DNA from: Thermoguttaceae bacterium
Lineage (GTDB): Bacteria > Planctomycetota > Planctomycetia > Pirellulales > Thermoguttaceae
Assembly: GCA_029975295.1 (NCBI GenBank)
Contig: JARKPK010000005.1
Location: forward strand, 1 to 64,000
Direction: 5' to 3'
Length of the DNA stretch: 64,000 nucleotides
Shown here: positions 44,202-53,246 of the stretch, in pieces
Layout: every line of letters begins with the position of its first letter
How positions within the stretch are numbered: position 1 is the first letter of the stretch
Position numbers and translations under genes: made by a program
The notes under the pieces: generated by a model
Seen by the model: the letters and a program-made list of their open reading frames with translations, nothing else
Databases searched by the model: none
Told to the model about the DNA's origin: nothing

Positions 44202-45353
44202 ATGCTGCCGAGACTCGCGGGACTTGTCGCGCAAGGCGCGGTTCTATTTTGCGGACTGATTCCGTCAATATGGGCCACCGAGGGACGTGCCGGTGAGTCC
44301 GACGCGTCTGTCGCCTGGCATGAGGGGCCGGCCTTGCAGCGTCAGCTTGCTCAGCCGGCCGACCTCGTATGGTCGAATCAACCGGTCCGCGAAGGCTTGC
44401 AGCAAATCGCCAAGTTGCATCGGGTGGCGATTCTGCTCGATCGGCGCATTGATCCCGATCAAGAGATCCGTCTTCGGGCTCGGCAGGTTCCCATTGGCGA
44501 GTTGATCAAGCAGATCGCCCAGCAATGCGGCGGCGAAACGGCCTTGGTGGGCAACGTCGTCTATGTGGGCCCGCCGGCAACTGCGGAAAAACTGCGGACT
44601 TTGGCGGCAGTCCGATCCGACGAAGCTCAGAAGTTGCCCGACGATGTGCGGCGTTTAGTCTTGGCTCGCGAGCCGTTCGGCTGGCCGGAGTTGACTCAAC
44701 CGCGCGATCTTCTGGCCCAACTAGCGGCCGAGGCGCGAATGACGGTTTCGGACCCCAAGCTCGTGCCCCACGATCTTTGGCCGAGCGCGAGCCTCCCGCC
44801 GATGTGTTGGACCGATCGGCTGACCCTCGTTTTAGCCCAATTCGATCTGACTTTTTCGATTCAGGGCGGCGTCCTTCAATGGACGCCAATACCGAGCACG
44901 GTGCAACTAACCCGGAGTTATCCCGGCGGAAAACAGCCGAACGTGGCGGCCCACCGTTTTGCATCGCTCGCGCCCAAAGCGCAAGTCAAGGTGGTAGGCG
45001 ACAAAGTGCTGGTCACCGGCTCGCTGGACGATCACGACCGCATCAGCGGCAAACCGCCCGAGGTCGGCCCCAAACCGCGAGTGGCGAACGATCCGTTGGC
45101 CGATCAACGGTTCAATCTGAAAGTTGCCGAACAGCCGGTCGGCCCACTGCTTCGCGCGCTGTGCGAACATCTCAAGGTCGAATTGTCGCTCGACGAGCGC
45201 GCAATGGCCAACGCAGGCGTCGATCTGGCCCGCCGAGTTTCTTTCGAAGTCGAACAAGCTTCGATCGATGAGCTGCTTTCCGCGATGCTGAAACCCGCCG
45301 GAATGACGGCGCATCGCAATGGCATGCAGCTTGAGGTGAAGCCGGCTGATTGA
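44202..45353 (+). CDS. Exported STN-type domain protein
   Basis: About 383 residues. An N-terminal hydrophobic segment (residues 5-26) is a likely signal peptide. Two copies of a secretin/TonB short N-terminal (STN) type domain are visible: one near residues 55-120 (SNQPVREGLQQIAKLHRVAI, RLRARQVPIGELIKQIAQQ) and one near 300-383 (FNLKVAEQPVGPLLRALCEH, SFEVEQASIDELLSAMLKPAG). The middle part resembles further such folds. STN domains sit in the periplasm and contact secretins or TonB-dependent receptors; here no partner gene is adjacent. Convergent with cheY. Confidence 0.72.
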   Translation: MLPRLAGLVAQGAVLFCGLIPSIWATEGRAGESDASVAWHEGPALQRQLAQPADLVWSNQPVREGLQQIAKLHRVAILLDRRIDPDQEIRLRARQVPIGELIKQIAQQCGGETALVGNVVYVGPPATAEKLRTLAAVRSDEAQKLPDDVRRLVLAREPFGWPELTQPRDLLAQLAAEARMTVSDPKLVPHDLWPSASLPPMCWTDRLTLVLAQFDLTFSIQGGVLQWTPIPSTVQLTRSYPGGKQPNVAAHRFASLAPKAQVKVVGDKVLVTGSLDDHDRISGKPPEVGPKPRVANDPLADQRFNLKVAEQPVGPLLRALCEHLKVELSLDERAMANAGVDLARRVSFEVEQASIDELLSAMLKPAGMTAHRNGMQLEVKPAD

Positions 45354-45403
45354 CCAGAAGGAAACATCCGACGGCATCGAACGATCGGGCGACCGTCTCG
45401 GCC

Positions 45404-45426
45404 GTCGCCGAGTCGTTTTCGGCGAC
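45404..45426. terminator. Hairpin between converging genes
   Basis: GTCGCCGA and TCGGCGAC form perfect 8-bp arms around a 7-nt loop, between the converging STN-domain and cheY stops. There is no downstream T-run on either strand, so it may be a bidirectional barrier, not a full terminator. Confidence 0.35.
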
Positions 45427-45475
45427 AATCGGCGCTTCCAGCGGCAGTCGTTCGCGAGACATCGGCCCGAGACGG

Positions 45476-45838
45476 TCAGCAGCCGTGCTTGGTCAGCTTC
45501 TCGCGCAGCGTGTCGGCGGTGAACGGCTTGACGAGGTAGTCGCTGACGCCGGCCTGAATCGCCTGCATCACTCGGCTTTTCTCGGCCTCGGTCGTGATCA
45601 TGATGATCGGCACCTTGGCGTCTTGTGCGCGAATCTCTTGAATCACTTCCAGCCCGGTCTTGCCCGGCATGTTCCAATCGGTCAGCACCATATCGAACTG
45701 GCCCGGTTTGAACAGGGCGATCGCTTCCGTTCCGTCGCCCGCTTCCGTGGCTTCCGTCACGCCCACTGCCTGAAGCGATCGAAGAATGATCTTACGCATG
45801 GTGCTGGAATCGTCAGCGACAAGAACGCGTGCAGACAT
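45476..45838 (-). CDS. cheY: Chemotaxis response regulator CheY (minus strand)
   Basis: 120 residues, receiver domain only. VLVADDSSTMRKII gives the acidic pocket, the phospho-acceptor Asp is in MVLTDWNMPGKTG near residue 54, Thr in IMITTEA, and Lys in SDYLVKPF near 106. This is the CheY layout, with the NMPG motif of true chemotaxis CheY. Transcribed away from the plus-strand che genes and separated from cheW by about 720 nt. A second CheY-like gene ends the plus-strand cluster, so the two may have different outputs (motor and phosphate sink, for example). Confidence 0.93.
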   Translation of the reverse strand: MSARVLVADDSSTMRKIILRSLQAVGVTEATEAGDGTEAIALFKPGQFDMVLTDWNMPGKTGLEVIQEIRAQDAKVPIIMITTEAEKSRVMQAIQAGVSDYLVKPFTADTLREKLTKHGC

Positions 45839-46559
45839 GCTCTATTCCTTCCAAGAATCAACAACCTCAATTCACTCGAACGTCACAGCGACGTTTGCCG
45901 CGCAGCAGGCCTAAAACGATCGCCAACGCCGCGGACAGACCGCTTGCCGCTTCCCGACAACTGCCCACAAACCGCGGCGGTTGCAAGTGGCGTTACGGTT
46001 CGCCAGCCGAAGCCGGCAGCGCTGGAAATCAAGAAAGAATAGCTTGCGGAAGCTCGCGGTCAAACAGACTCATCCACCGCCCACCCGGCGGTAGATTTCC
46101 CGAGCAACTTGGAACTAGGCGTCCTCCGCTCATGGGGGAACGATGGCCGTCGATGTGCCGCCGATGCCTCGGTTGATCAGGGTGAGCCGATCCGGTCGGC
46201 CGTTGGCGGTCGCCGTCGGCCCTCATCACCCCCCGATGCTATTTCCAATCGGCGACCGAACGCAGAAATACGGCGTTTCGCCCGGGCCTCGCCGCTCGAT
46301 GCACGGGCAATTCCGGCATGAAGCGAGATCCGCCGGTCGGATTGATCTGGTCGTAACGATTCGACGATCTGGAAACGTCTTCTCCCCCCACACAGGACGG
46401 CAAGCGGCATTTTTGCATTGCGGCATTCGCAACCTATAGTTTCGAGGCGAAGAGCGGCAGGCGCAGCGCAAGCCGCCCTTCCGCCGGCCGACGAGCAAGC
46501 GGCACCGGCCGCCGGCGCAACCGTCACATCAATCCACTGTTGCTTGAAGGAGCACACAC
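45839..46559. other. Divergent intergenic region of the che cluster
   Basis: 721 bases between cheY (minus) and cheW (plus). It contains a sigma-70-type promoter match at 46413-46440 toward cheW. Short frames are present but none is supported. No receptor or cheB remnant was found. Confidence 0.45.
46413..46440 (+). promoter_or_regulatory. Candidate promoter of the plus-strand che operon
   Basis: TTGCAT and TATAGT separated by 16 nt, ending 119 nt before the cheW start. The -10 box matches five of six consensus bases. No sigma-28 (FliA) promoter pattern was seen instead. Confidence 0.4.
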
Positions 46560-47054
46560 TTGGCCACCACTCTCGAAACCCCGAACAAAACGCATCAGGC
46601 CGAAGGCGCTAGCACGATGCAATTGGTCAGCTTCCGCTTGGCCCAGGAAGAGTACGGCATCGAGATCACCAAGGTCCAGAAAATCATCTTGATGGGCGAG
46701 ATCACGCGCGTGCCGCAGACGCCGCCCTACATCAAAGGTTTGATCAACCTCCGCAGCACGGTCATCCCGATCGTTGATCTGCGATTGCGGTTCGGTCTGC
46801 CGCCCCAAGATCCGACCGACGACACGCGGATCATGGTCGTCAACGTCGGCGGCAAGACGATCGGCATCATCGTCGATGCGGTCAGCGAACTGCTCCGGGT
46901 GTCGCAAGATCAAATCGCCCCGCCGCCGGCAACGGTTTCCGGCTTGGGCCGCGACTACCTGACCGGCCTGGTCAAGCTGGAGAACCGCTTGCTGATCCTG
47001 TTGCATATCGAACGGTTGTTCAGCGAGGAAGACGTCGCTGCCGCGCTCGCCTAA
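46560..47054 (+). CDS. cheW: Chemotaxis coupling protein CheW
   Basis: 164 residues starting at a TTG with AAGGAG about 7 nt upstream. CheW fold with MQLVSFRLAQEEYGIEI, then KVQKIILMGEITRVPQTPPYIKGLINLRSTVIPIVDLRLRF and ILLHIERLF. It links chemoreceptors to CheA. First gene of the plus-strand cluster; cheR starts 189 nt downstream. An internal ATG at 46617 would remove the flexible N-terminus. Confidence 0.95.
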   Translation: MATTLETPNKTHQAEGASTMQLVSFRLAQEEYGIEITKVQKIILMGEITRVPQTPPYIKGLINLRSTVIPIVDLRLRFGLPPQDPTDDTRIMVVNVGGKTIGIIVDAVSELLRVSQDQIAPPPATVSGLGRDYLTGLVKLENRLLILLHIERLFSEEDVAAALA

Positions 47055-47243
47055 TTGACAGAGGAAAAGCTCGCGGCGCCGCATCGGCCCATGCCGTCGA
47101 AGCACGGCGGTGTTCGGGTGCGGCGCCACTGCGGCGGGCCGCTGCTTTGCGGCCGCCGCTATGGCGATTTTCTGGCCGCACTGCACCGCGCCGGCGAGCT
47201 GCCGGGCGGCCCGAATCCAACCCGTCTCACGAAAGCCTTACGC

Positions 47244-48116
47244 ATGCCCCCACTCCCCGAAATGCCCTTGCCGATCACGCCGATCTCGGGCCTGACTCAG
47301 GTGACCGACGACGAACTGAACAAGTTCGCCGAACTGATCTACACGCGCACTGGCATCCGCGTTTCGCCGCAAAAGAAGATGCTGTTGTCGAATCGCTTGC
47401 GGCGGAGGTTGCGGCAAACGGGCATCGCCAATTTTTCCGAATACTACAATCATCTTCGGCGGTTGCCCTCGAATGACGCGGAGTGGGACGCATTTCTGCA
47501 AGAGATCACCACGCACGAAACGTATCTGTTCCGCGACGAAGCTCAATGGGCATGGTTCCGCGAATCCTACCTGTCCGAGTGCGCGGCCCGCGCAGCGCAC
47601 ACCAAGCGGACGGCCCTGCGAGTTTGGTCGGCCGCATGCAGCACCGGCGACGAGCCGTTCACCATCGCCACGTGCATTGCCGCGGAGTTGACCAACGCCA
47701 GTCAATGGCGGATTCGCATCCTCGGCACCGACATCGGCGTGGGAGCCCTGGAGCAGGCGAAATCCGGCGTTTTCGGCCAGCGCGCCATGCGGTTGGTGCC
47801 CGACGATCTCCGCACGCGGTTCTTCACCAAGGCCAAAGAGGGCGAAATCTGGCAGGCAAAACCGATTCTCAGCCAGATGATTGTCTTCCGGCAACACAAT
47901 CTGCTCGAACCCCTGCGTGAGGAGCCGTTCGATCTGGTGTTTCTGAAGAACGTATTGATCTACTTCGACGCTGACTCGAAACGAACCGTGCTCAATCACG
48001 TTCGCGCAGCAATCGCCCCCGGCGGACTGTTGGTGGCCGGAGCAGCGGAAGGAGTCGGCGATTACCTGAAAGACTTTAATCGCTTGCAACCTTGGCTTTA
48101 CCGAAAGCCCGCCTGA
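47244..48116 (+). CDS. cheR: Chemotaxis protein methyltransferase CheR
   Basis: About 290 residues from the ATG at 47244; upstream codons are open but low in coding quality. The N-terminal helical domain is followed by the SAM-dependent methyltransferase fold: ITTHETYLFRDEAQW, VWSAACSTGDEPFTIA (the SAM-binding motif, usually GEEPY), ILGTDIG, and FDLVFLKNVLIYFD, where most CheR have CRNVLIYF. It methylates receptor glutamates for adaptation. No methylesterase CheB is present in this cluster. Confidence 0.94.
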   Translation: MPPLPEMPLPITPISGLTQVTDDELNKFAELIYTRTGIRVSPQKKMLLSNRLRRRLRQTGIANFSEYYNHLRRLPSNDAEWDAFLQEITTHETYLFRDEAQWAWFRESYLSECAARAAHTKRTALRVWSAACSTGDEPFTIATCIAAELTNASQWRIRILGTDIGVGALEQAKSGVFGQRAMRLVPDDLRTRFFTKAKEGEIWQAKPILSQMIVFRQHNLLEPLREEPFDLVFLKNVLIYFDADSKRTVLNHVRAAIAPGGLLVAGAAEGVGDYLKDFNRLQPWLYRKPA

Positions 48117-48186
48117 CCAACCCCAAACCATGCTCGCCCGCGGTCCATCCCACGCGGCGGCTTTCCCACCTGCCCCACGAACACCC

Positions 48187-51100
48187 ATGGCCGACACACC
48201 TGCCGTCCGCGACGAATTCTTCGAGGCGATGCTCGGCGATTTCCTCGACGAGTCGGGCCAACTGCTCGACCGCCTCAACGGCAATCTGCTCCACCTTGAC
48301 GAATGGATTCGCCAGCTTGGCGACGAACACCAAGAGCGTTGCGATCCGGAACTGCTCAACGAGATGTTCCGCGCCGCCCATAGCCTCAAGGGGCTGTCGG
48401 CCATGCTCGGCCTGAGCGACATCAACACGCTCACGCACAAGATTGAAAACGTCTTCGACGCCGCCCGAAAAAACGAACTCGTTCTCAACGCGTCGGTCGT
48501 TGAACTGGTCTTTCAATCTGTCGATCGCCTGGTGGGCATGGTCGATCAACTGAAAAACCCCGACGCAGCTCCGATCGACTGCACCGACGTGGTGGCCCAG
48601 ATTCAGACTGTTCTGCGAGACTCGGGCTGCGAGCGAAAAACCACCACCCAGGCCGACGCCGAACGCGCGCTAGCCGACCTGACCGCCGGCCCCGCCCAAA
48701 CTGCCAACGCCGAAGCGATCGCCGCAGCGCCGCCCGAGCCCTGCGGGCCTGTCCAAGCGGCATCACCACCGGCGGAAAGCGATGCTCAATCGGACGACGA
48801 TGAAGCCGCCGATCCCTTCGCGGATCTCAGCGACGACTTGGAGGCCGGATCGAAGTACCTCTCGCTGTTCGTTGACGAGGCGGCGTCATCCCTCGACGAG
48901 CTTACGGAAATCCTGCTGGCGGCCGAGAGCGGGCAAACGCAAGCCGTTGAACAACTCATGTGCGTTTCGCACCGCATCAAGGGTGCGGCCGCCTCCGTCG
49001 GCCTGATTCGCGGCGCCAAGCTGGCTCACCTGATGGAAGACGCCATGCAGGAGTTGCTCGACACCGGCCGGCCGATCACTCAGCCGCTGGCCGACGCGCT
49101 GCTGAAATGCGTCGATGGCCTGCGCGGCTACGTGGCCGGGTTGCAGTCGGGCAAGTCGTTGACCGAGAGCTTTCCCAAACTCGGCGTCGAACTCATTCAG
49201 GCAATGCGGGCTGGCCGTCAGGACCGCACCGAGCCTCCGTCCCAGGTCCCCAACCAAGAAGGCCCAACCGAACCGGGCCACCTTGCCTCCGCCAAGGCTC
49301 CTGCCGCCGATTGCTGGCGAGAGACCGTAGCGGCCGCGGCCAAAGACGCCGAACGCACGCTTATCGGCCGGGCTACCTTCCAACCGGGTTTGGCGCTAGT
49401 CGGCCTGAAAGCCCGCTTGGTGTACGAAAAACTGGCCGGGCTGGGCGAGGTCGTCCAATTCAGCCCGAGCATCGACACCGTCGATGACTTGGAGACGATC
49501 GACGAAGTTCGTTTCGCCGTCGCGACAGACTGCTCGCCCGAAGAGGTGCAACGGCGTTCGCAAGTGGCCGGCCTCGCCGAGTTCCACGTTGCCCCGCTCA
49601 AGACTGACAGAACGACATCGCTATCGCCCGCAGACGCCGAGGAGAAGGCGTTTCTTCAGCGAAATACGGCCGGCGAAGCGCGCGAAGCAACGGCGTCCAA
49701 TCGTCCGCAATCGACTGCCGCCAAGTCCGCACCGGCCGCGCCTGCCAAGTGCAAACCGTCCGCCTCTTCGGACAGCGACGACCAAAGCGCGGGCGCCAAG
49801 GCTCGCGCAGCCGAAGCCAAACCGAACGAAACACTTCGCGTCGATATCGAGCGATTAGACCAGTTGATGAACCTCACGGGCCAATTGGTCATCAGCAAAG
49901 CCCGCTTTGCGAAAATCGCCGAACAGTTGCGCATCGCGACGACCAGCCGCAGAACGGAACAGTCGCTCAGCAGCATGTCCGATTTGCTCGCGCGATTCGC
50001 GGCCGGGGCCAATGCGAGCGATTCCGGCGATTCGCAACACTCAATGTTGGCATTGGCGCGGCGCGCCGAGCAGGAACTCGACGCCCTGCGCGAAGATCTG
50101 GCCGTGCTCAGTCAAATCCGTCCCACGATCAACAACTTGTTTGAGACGATTCACCAGCTCGACCGGGTGACCGACGCGCTGCAACAAAGCGTGATGGACA
50201 CCCGAATGCTGCCGATCGGACCGCTGTTCACCCGCTTCAAACGGGTGGTGCGCGACATTTCGCGCGGCAATGGCAAACTGATCAATCTGGAGATCAATGG
50301 CGAGAAGACCGAGTTGGACAAGCGGATGATCGACGAATTGAGCGATCCGCTGATCCACATGGTCCGCAACGCCGCCGACCACGGAATTGAGTTGCCCGAC
50401 GTCCGCGAAGCCGCCGGCAAGCCGCGGCAAGGGACAATCACCCTCGACGCCTTCCATCGCGGCAACACCATCGTCATTCGCGTTAGCGACGACGGCAAGG
50501 GGCTCGATGTGGAACGGATTCGCTCAAAGGCCGTGGAGAAAGGCCTGCTCGCCGCCGCCGATGCCGAGAAGCTATCGCGCCGCGAGGTCTTCCAATTGAT
50601 CTGGGAACCGGGCCTCAGCACGGCGGAGAAGGTCACCGACATCTCCGGGCGCGGCATGGGCATGGACATCGTCCGATCCAAAATCGAGGAACTCAACGGC
50701 ACAATCGAGCTCGACAGCGAGCCGGGACGGGGAACACAAGTCACCATCAAGCTGCCGCTGACGCTGGCCATTCTGCCCAGCCTGATGGTGATGATCGACG
50801 GCGACGTCTTCGCCATGCCGATCGAAGGCGTGCAAGAGATCGTCCGCGCCGAACGCAACGAGCTGTTCACCATTCAGCAATCTCGCGTGGCGCGCGTCCG
50901 CGGGCGGGTGATTGGGGTGGTTGACCTCTCCGAAGTATTCACGTGGGCTGAAGGCCGCGGCGGCCGCGGAACCGCTGACGATGTGACGCTGGTTGTCGTC
51001 GGCGAGCGAGGCCGCGAAGTCGGTTTGATCGTCGATCACGTGATCGGCGAAGAGGACATCGTCATCAAGTCGATGGCCGAGAACTATCGCAACGTGGCCG

Positions 51101-51204
51101 GCATCGCCGGGGCCAGCATTCTGGGCGACGGCCGCGTTTCGCTGATTCTCGACCTATCGACTCTGATCGAAATGGCCGCCAAGCGCGGCGCGCGATCCAA
51201 TTAG
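48187..51204 (+). CDS. cheA: Chemotaxis histidine kinase CheA with two Hpt domains
   Basis: 1005 residues from the ATG at 48187. Two histidine phosphotransfer domains are visible: Hpt1 with RAAHSLKGLSAMLG (His65) and Hpt2 with VSHRIKGAAASVG (His262), separated by an acidic linker. A P2-like region (about 370-475), a low-complexity linker, a P3 dimerisation helix (about 550-680), the ATPase domain with HMVRNAADHGIE, SDDGKGLD and GRGMGMDIV (about 690-850), and a CheW-like P5 domain (about 855-1000) follow. Typical CheA has one Hpt and about 650-700 residues. Signals from receptors via CheW to the two CheY proteins. Confidence 0.95.
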   Translation: MADTPAVRDEFFEAMLGDFLDESGQLLDRLNGNLLHLDEWIRQLGDEHQERCDPELLNEMFRAAHSLKGLSAMLGLSDINTLTHKIENVFDAARKNELVLNASVVELVFQSVDRLVGMVDQLKNPDAAPIDCTDVVAQIQTVLRDSGCERKTTTQADAERALADLTAGPAQTANAEAIAAAPPEPCGPVQAASPPAESDAQSDDDEAADPFADLSDDLEAGSKYLSLFVDEAASSLDELTEILLAAESGQTQAVEQLMCVSHRIKGAAASVGLIRGAKLAHLMEDAMQELLDTGRPITQPLADALLKCVDGLRGYVAGLQSGKSLTESFPKLGVELIQAMRAGRQDRTEPPSQVPNQEGPTEPGHLASAKAPAADCWRETVAAAAKDAERTLIGRATFQPGLALVGLKARLVYEKLAGLGEVVQFSPSIDTVDDLETIDEVRFAVATDCSPEEVQRRSQVAGLAEFHVAPLKTDRTTSLSPADAEEKAFLQRNTAGEAREATASNRPQSTAAKSAPAAPAKCKPSASSDSDDQSAGAKARAAEAKPNETLRVDIERLDQLMNLTGQLVISKARFAKIAEQLRIATTSRRTEQSLSSMSDLLARFAAGANASDSGDSQHSMLALARRAEQELDALREDLAVLSQIRPTINNLFETIHQLDRVTDALQQSVMDTRMLPIGPLFTRFKRVVRDISRGNGKLINLEINGEKTELDKRMIDELSDPLIHMVRNAADHGIELPDVREAAGKPRQGTITLDAFHRGNTIVIRVSDDGKGLDVERIRSKAVEKGLLAAADAEKLSRREVFQLIWEPGLSTAEKVTDISGRGMGMDIVRSKIEELNGTIELDSEPGRGTQVTIKLPLTLAILPSLMVMIDGDVFAMPIEGVQEIVRAERNELFTIQQSRVARVRGRVIGVVDLSEVFTWAEGRGGRGTADDVTLVVVGERGREVGLIVDHVIGEEDIVIKSMAENYRNVAGIAGASILGDGRVSLILDLSTLIEMAAKRGARSN

Positions 51205-51285
51205 CGAATCACACGGCCCGAGGGCCGCCAGGGGGCTCCGGCTGAGCGCCCTGCGGCACGGGCCGAACAGAAAAGGAAGGCATCC

Positions 51286-51894
51286 ATGCGGACATCCAAG
51301 CTCGACAAGACAACTGAACTCGAGCTGCTCAACCAGTTGTTCAGTTGCGCAACGCACGACGCCTCGGCCGCGATGTGCCGCTGGACCGACGGTTTGATTC
51401 GTCTCGCGTTGGACGAAGTGCGCGAGATTCCCTTGCCCGAGGTCTGCTGCGAGCTGAACGTGGGCGACGATCTGTTGACGATGGTCGTACTGGAGCTGTT
51501 CGGCGAGATGTCCGGGGCGATGATCCTCGCCTTTGACGAGGTCAACGGCCGCCAACTGGCTGCCGCCCTGCTCAATCGCCAGGTCGATCCCGCTCAGCCG
51601 TGGAGCGAGTTGGAGAAGTCGGCTTTGACCGAAACCGGCAACATCCTCGGCTGCGCTTACATGAACGCCCTATCGCGTTTGATCGATCGAGAACTGGTGC
51701 CCTCGCCGCCCTACTTCCTCCAAGATTTCGGCGCCAGCGTCTTGCAGCAAGCGATTCTCGCCCAAGTCGATTCGGGCGACGAGGTGCTGGTGTGCCGCAC
51801 CCGTTTCGAACGACAAGGCGAAAATCTGAACTGGCACGTGATTTTCGTTCCGTCAAACCGGTTGCGAACCGCGTTGGAAGGAGCCCTAAGGTAG
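51286..51894 (+). CDS. cheC: CheC-like phosphatase with one degenerate active site
   Basis: 202 residues. The fold and the second active-site motif ETGNILGCAYMNALSRL match CheC, the CheY-P phosphatase that also binds CheD. The first motif at the N-terminus (ELLNQLFSCATHDASAAM) lacks the usual E..N residues, so only one of the two catalytic sites appears intact. It is followed by cheD, its usual partner, 180 nt downstream. An internal start is unlikely. Confidence 0.87.
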   Translation: MRTSKLDKTTELELLNQLFSCATHDASAAMCRWTDGLIRLALDEVREIPLPEVCCELNVGDDLLTMVVLELFGEMSGAMILAFDEVNGRQLAAALLNRQVDPAQPWSELEKSALTETGNILGCAYMNALSRLIDRELVPSPPYFLQDFGASVLQQAILAQVDSGDEVLVCRTRFERQGENLNWHVIFVPSNRLRTALEGALR

Positions 51895-52073
51895 CGGCGT
51901 GAGCGATTGGGGCCGCCCCGGGTTCGAGTCGCGTTTTCTCGCGACGAGACGCGCGGGAAGCCCCTTTTGCCGCGATTGACCGCAAGATTGCTTTGACCTT
52001 GCCCGGATTGAGACTTGATCGCACGCGACGATTCCGCCGGACGAACGCCGCGACAGATGAAGGACAGAACGGT

Positions 52074-52562
52074 ATGACCCTCGCTGCGGTGCCAATCCCG
52101 ACACAAATCACAGTCGGCATGGGGCAGATTGCGGTCGGCAACAAGGACGATCGCCTCGCCGCCGTCCTCGGTTCCTGCGTGGGAGTAGTGCTCTTCCATC
52201 CGCGGCTGAGCGCAGCCGCCCTGGCTCACGTTGTGTTGCCGGCTTCCAGCGGGCGCGACGGCGCCCCGGGCAAGTTCGCCGACACCGCCATTGCAGCGAT
52301 GATCACTGAGCTGTCGCGGCTGGGGATCAATCGCGCCGGGCTGGTGGCCAAATTGACGGGCGGAGCCTGCATGTTCGGCGCAGGCGGGCCGATGCAAATC
52401 GGCGACGCCAACATCGCCGCCACGCGCGAGGCGCTGGCCGCGGCCGGCATACCGATTGTCGCCCAAGACGTCGGCGGACGCGTGGGGCGTCGGATTACGG
52501 TGGATTGCCGCGACGGGCGAGTAACCATTGAATGCGTCAATCATCCGCCTCGAATCATCTGA
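52074..52562 (+). CDS. cheD: Chemoreceptor glutamine deamidase CheD
   Basis: About 162 residues from the ATG at 52074 (AAGGA 11 nt upstream; upstream frame has no support). Catalytic Cys in LGSCVGVVLFHP and His in LAHVVLPAS match CheD. Further conserved GLVAKLTGGACMFG and DVGGRVGRRITVDCRDG are present. CheD deamidates receptor glutamines and, with CheC, tunes adaptation. Its presence helps explain how the cluster can work without cheB nearby. Confidence 0.94.
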   Translation: MTLAAVPIPTQITVGMGQIAVGNKDDRLAAVLGSCVGVVLFHPRLSAAALAHVVLPASSGRDGAPGKFADTAIAAMITELSRLGINRAGLVAKLTGGACMFGAGGPMQIGDANIAATREALAAAGIPIVAQDVGGRVGRRITVDCRDGRVTIECVNHPPRII

Positions 52563-52682
52563 AAACGATCGAGAGGCGTCGAAGCTGTTTGCGGCCGTGC
52601 CCTGCTCAATGAACAACGGAGTTCGCACCGCGGCGCCACCAGCACCGCCACACACCCAATTCCGGGTCGAAAAGGAATGCCC

Positions 52683-53045
52683 ATGTCTAAGCGTCTTCTG
52701 ATCACCGACGATGCGATGATCATTCGCGCCATGATACGCGACGCCGCGACTGAAGCCGGCTGGGAAGTCGTCGGCGAGGCGACCAACGGGGCCGAAGCCG
52801 TAGAGCTCTACCGCTCGCTGAAGCCCGATCTCGTTACACTCGACCTGGTCATGCCTGAGTTCGACGGCCTGCACGCACTTCGCGAGATTCGCAAAATTGA
52901 CGCGGCCGCCCGAGTGGTCATCGTCAGTGCGATCAATCAGAAGCCGGCCTTGCGCGAAACATTGCGACTGGGCGCCTGCGACTTCCTGGTGAAGCCGTTT
53001 GCCAAACCGCTGCTCATCGAGACGATCACTCGAGCCATCGCCTGA
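52683..53045 (+). CDS. cheY: CheY-like response regulator (plus strand)
   Basis: 120 residues from the ATG at 52683 (AAGGA 6 nt upstream). A receiver-only protein: RLLITDDAMIIRAMIRD, phospho-acceptor Asp in LVTLDLVMPEFDG, Ser in VVIVSAIN and Lys in CDFLVKPF. The sequence differs from the minus-strand CheY (no NMPG). Last gene of the che cluster. It may be the flagellar-motor regulator or a phosphate sink. A receptor gene is not seen in the window. Confidence 0.92.
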   Translation: MSKRLLITDDAMIIRAMIRDAATEAGWEVVGEATNGAEAVELYRSLKPDLVTLDLVMPEFDGLHALREIRKIDAAARVVIVSAINQKPALRETLRLGACDFLVKPFAKPLLIETITRAIA

Positions 53046-53246
53046 AACAAGACGGTCTTCAGAAGCAGCAGCGAGAATCGCCTTTGTTGCGACGAAGCCG
53101 ATCGGCTGAGCGATCTTCCCGCCGGATAGACGTTCCGTCAGGCCGAGAACTCCAATGCCCCATCGTCGCCGGACAGTGCGTCGGCCTCGGCAAACCGCAG
53201 GCAATCGTTCAGTTGCAGCGGCTCACGGCGGATGACACCGAAAAGA

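Noticed and set aside
51901-51960. A GGTTCGAGTC stretch resembling a tRNA T-loop between cheC and cheD
   Set aside because: No matching acceptor or anticodon stem could be drawn around it.
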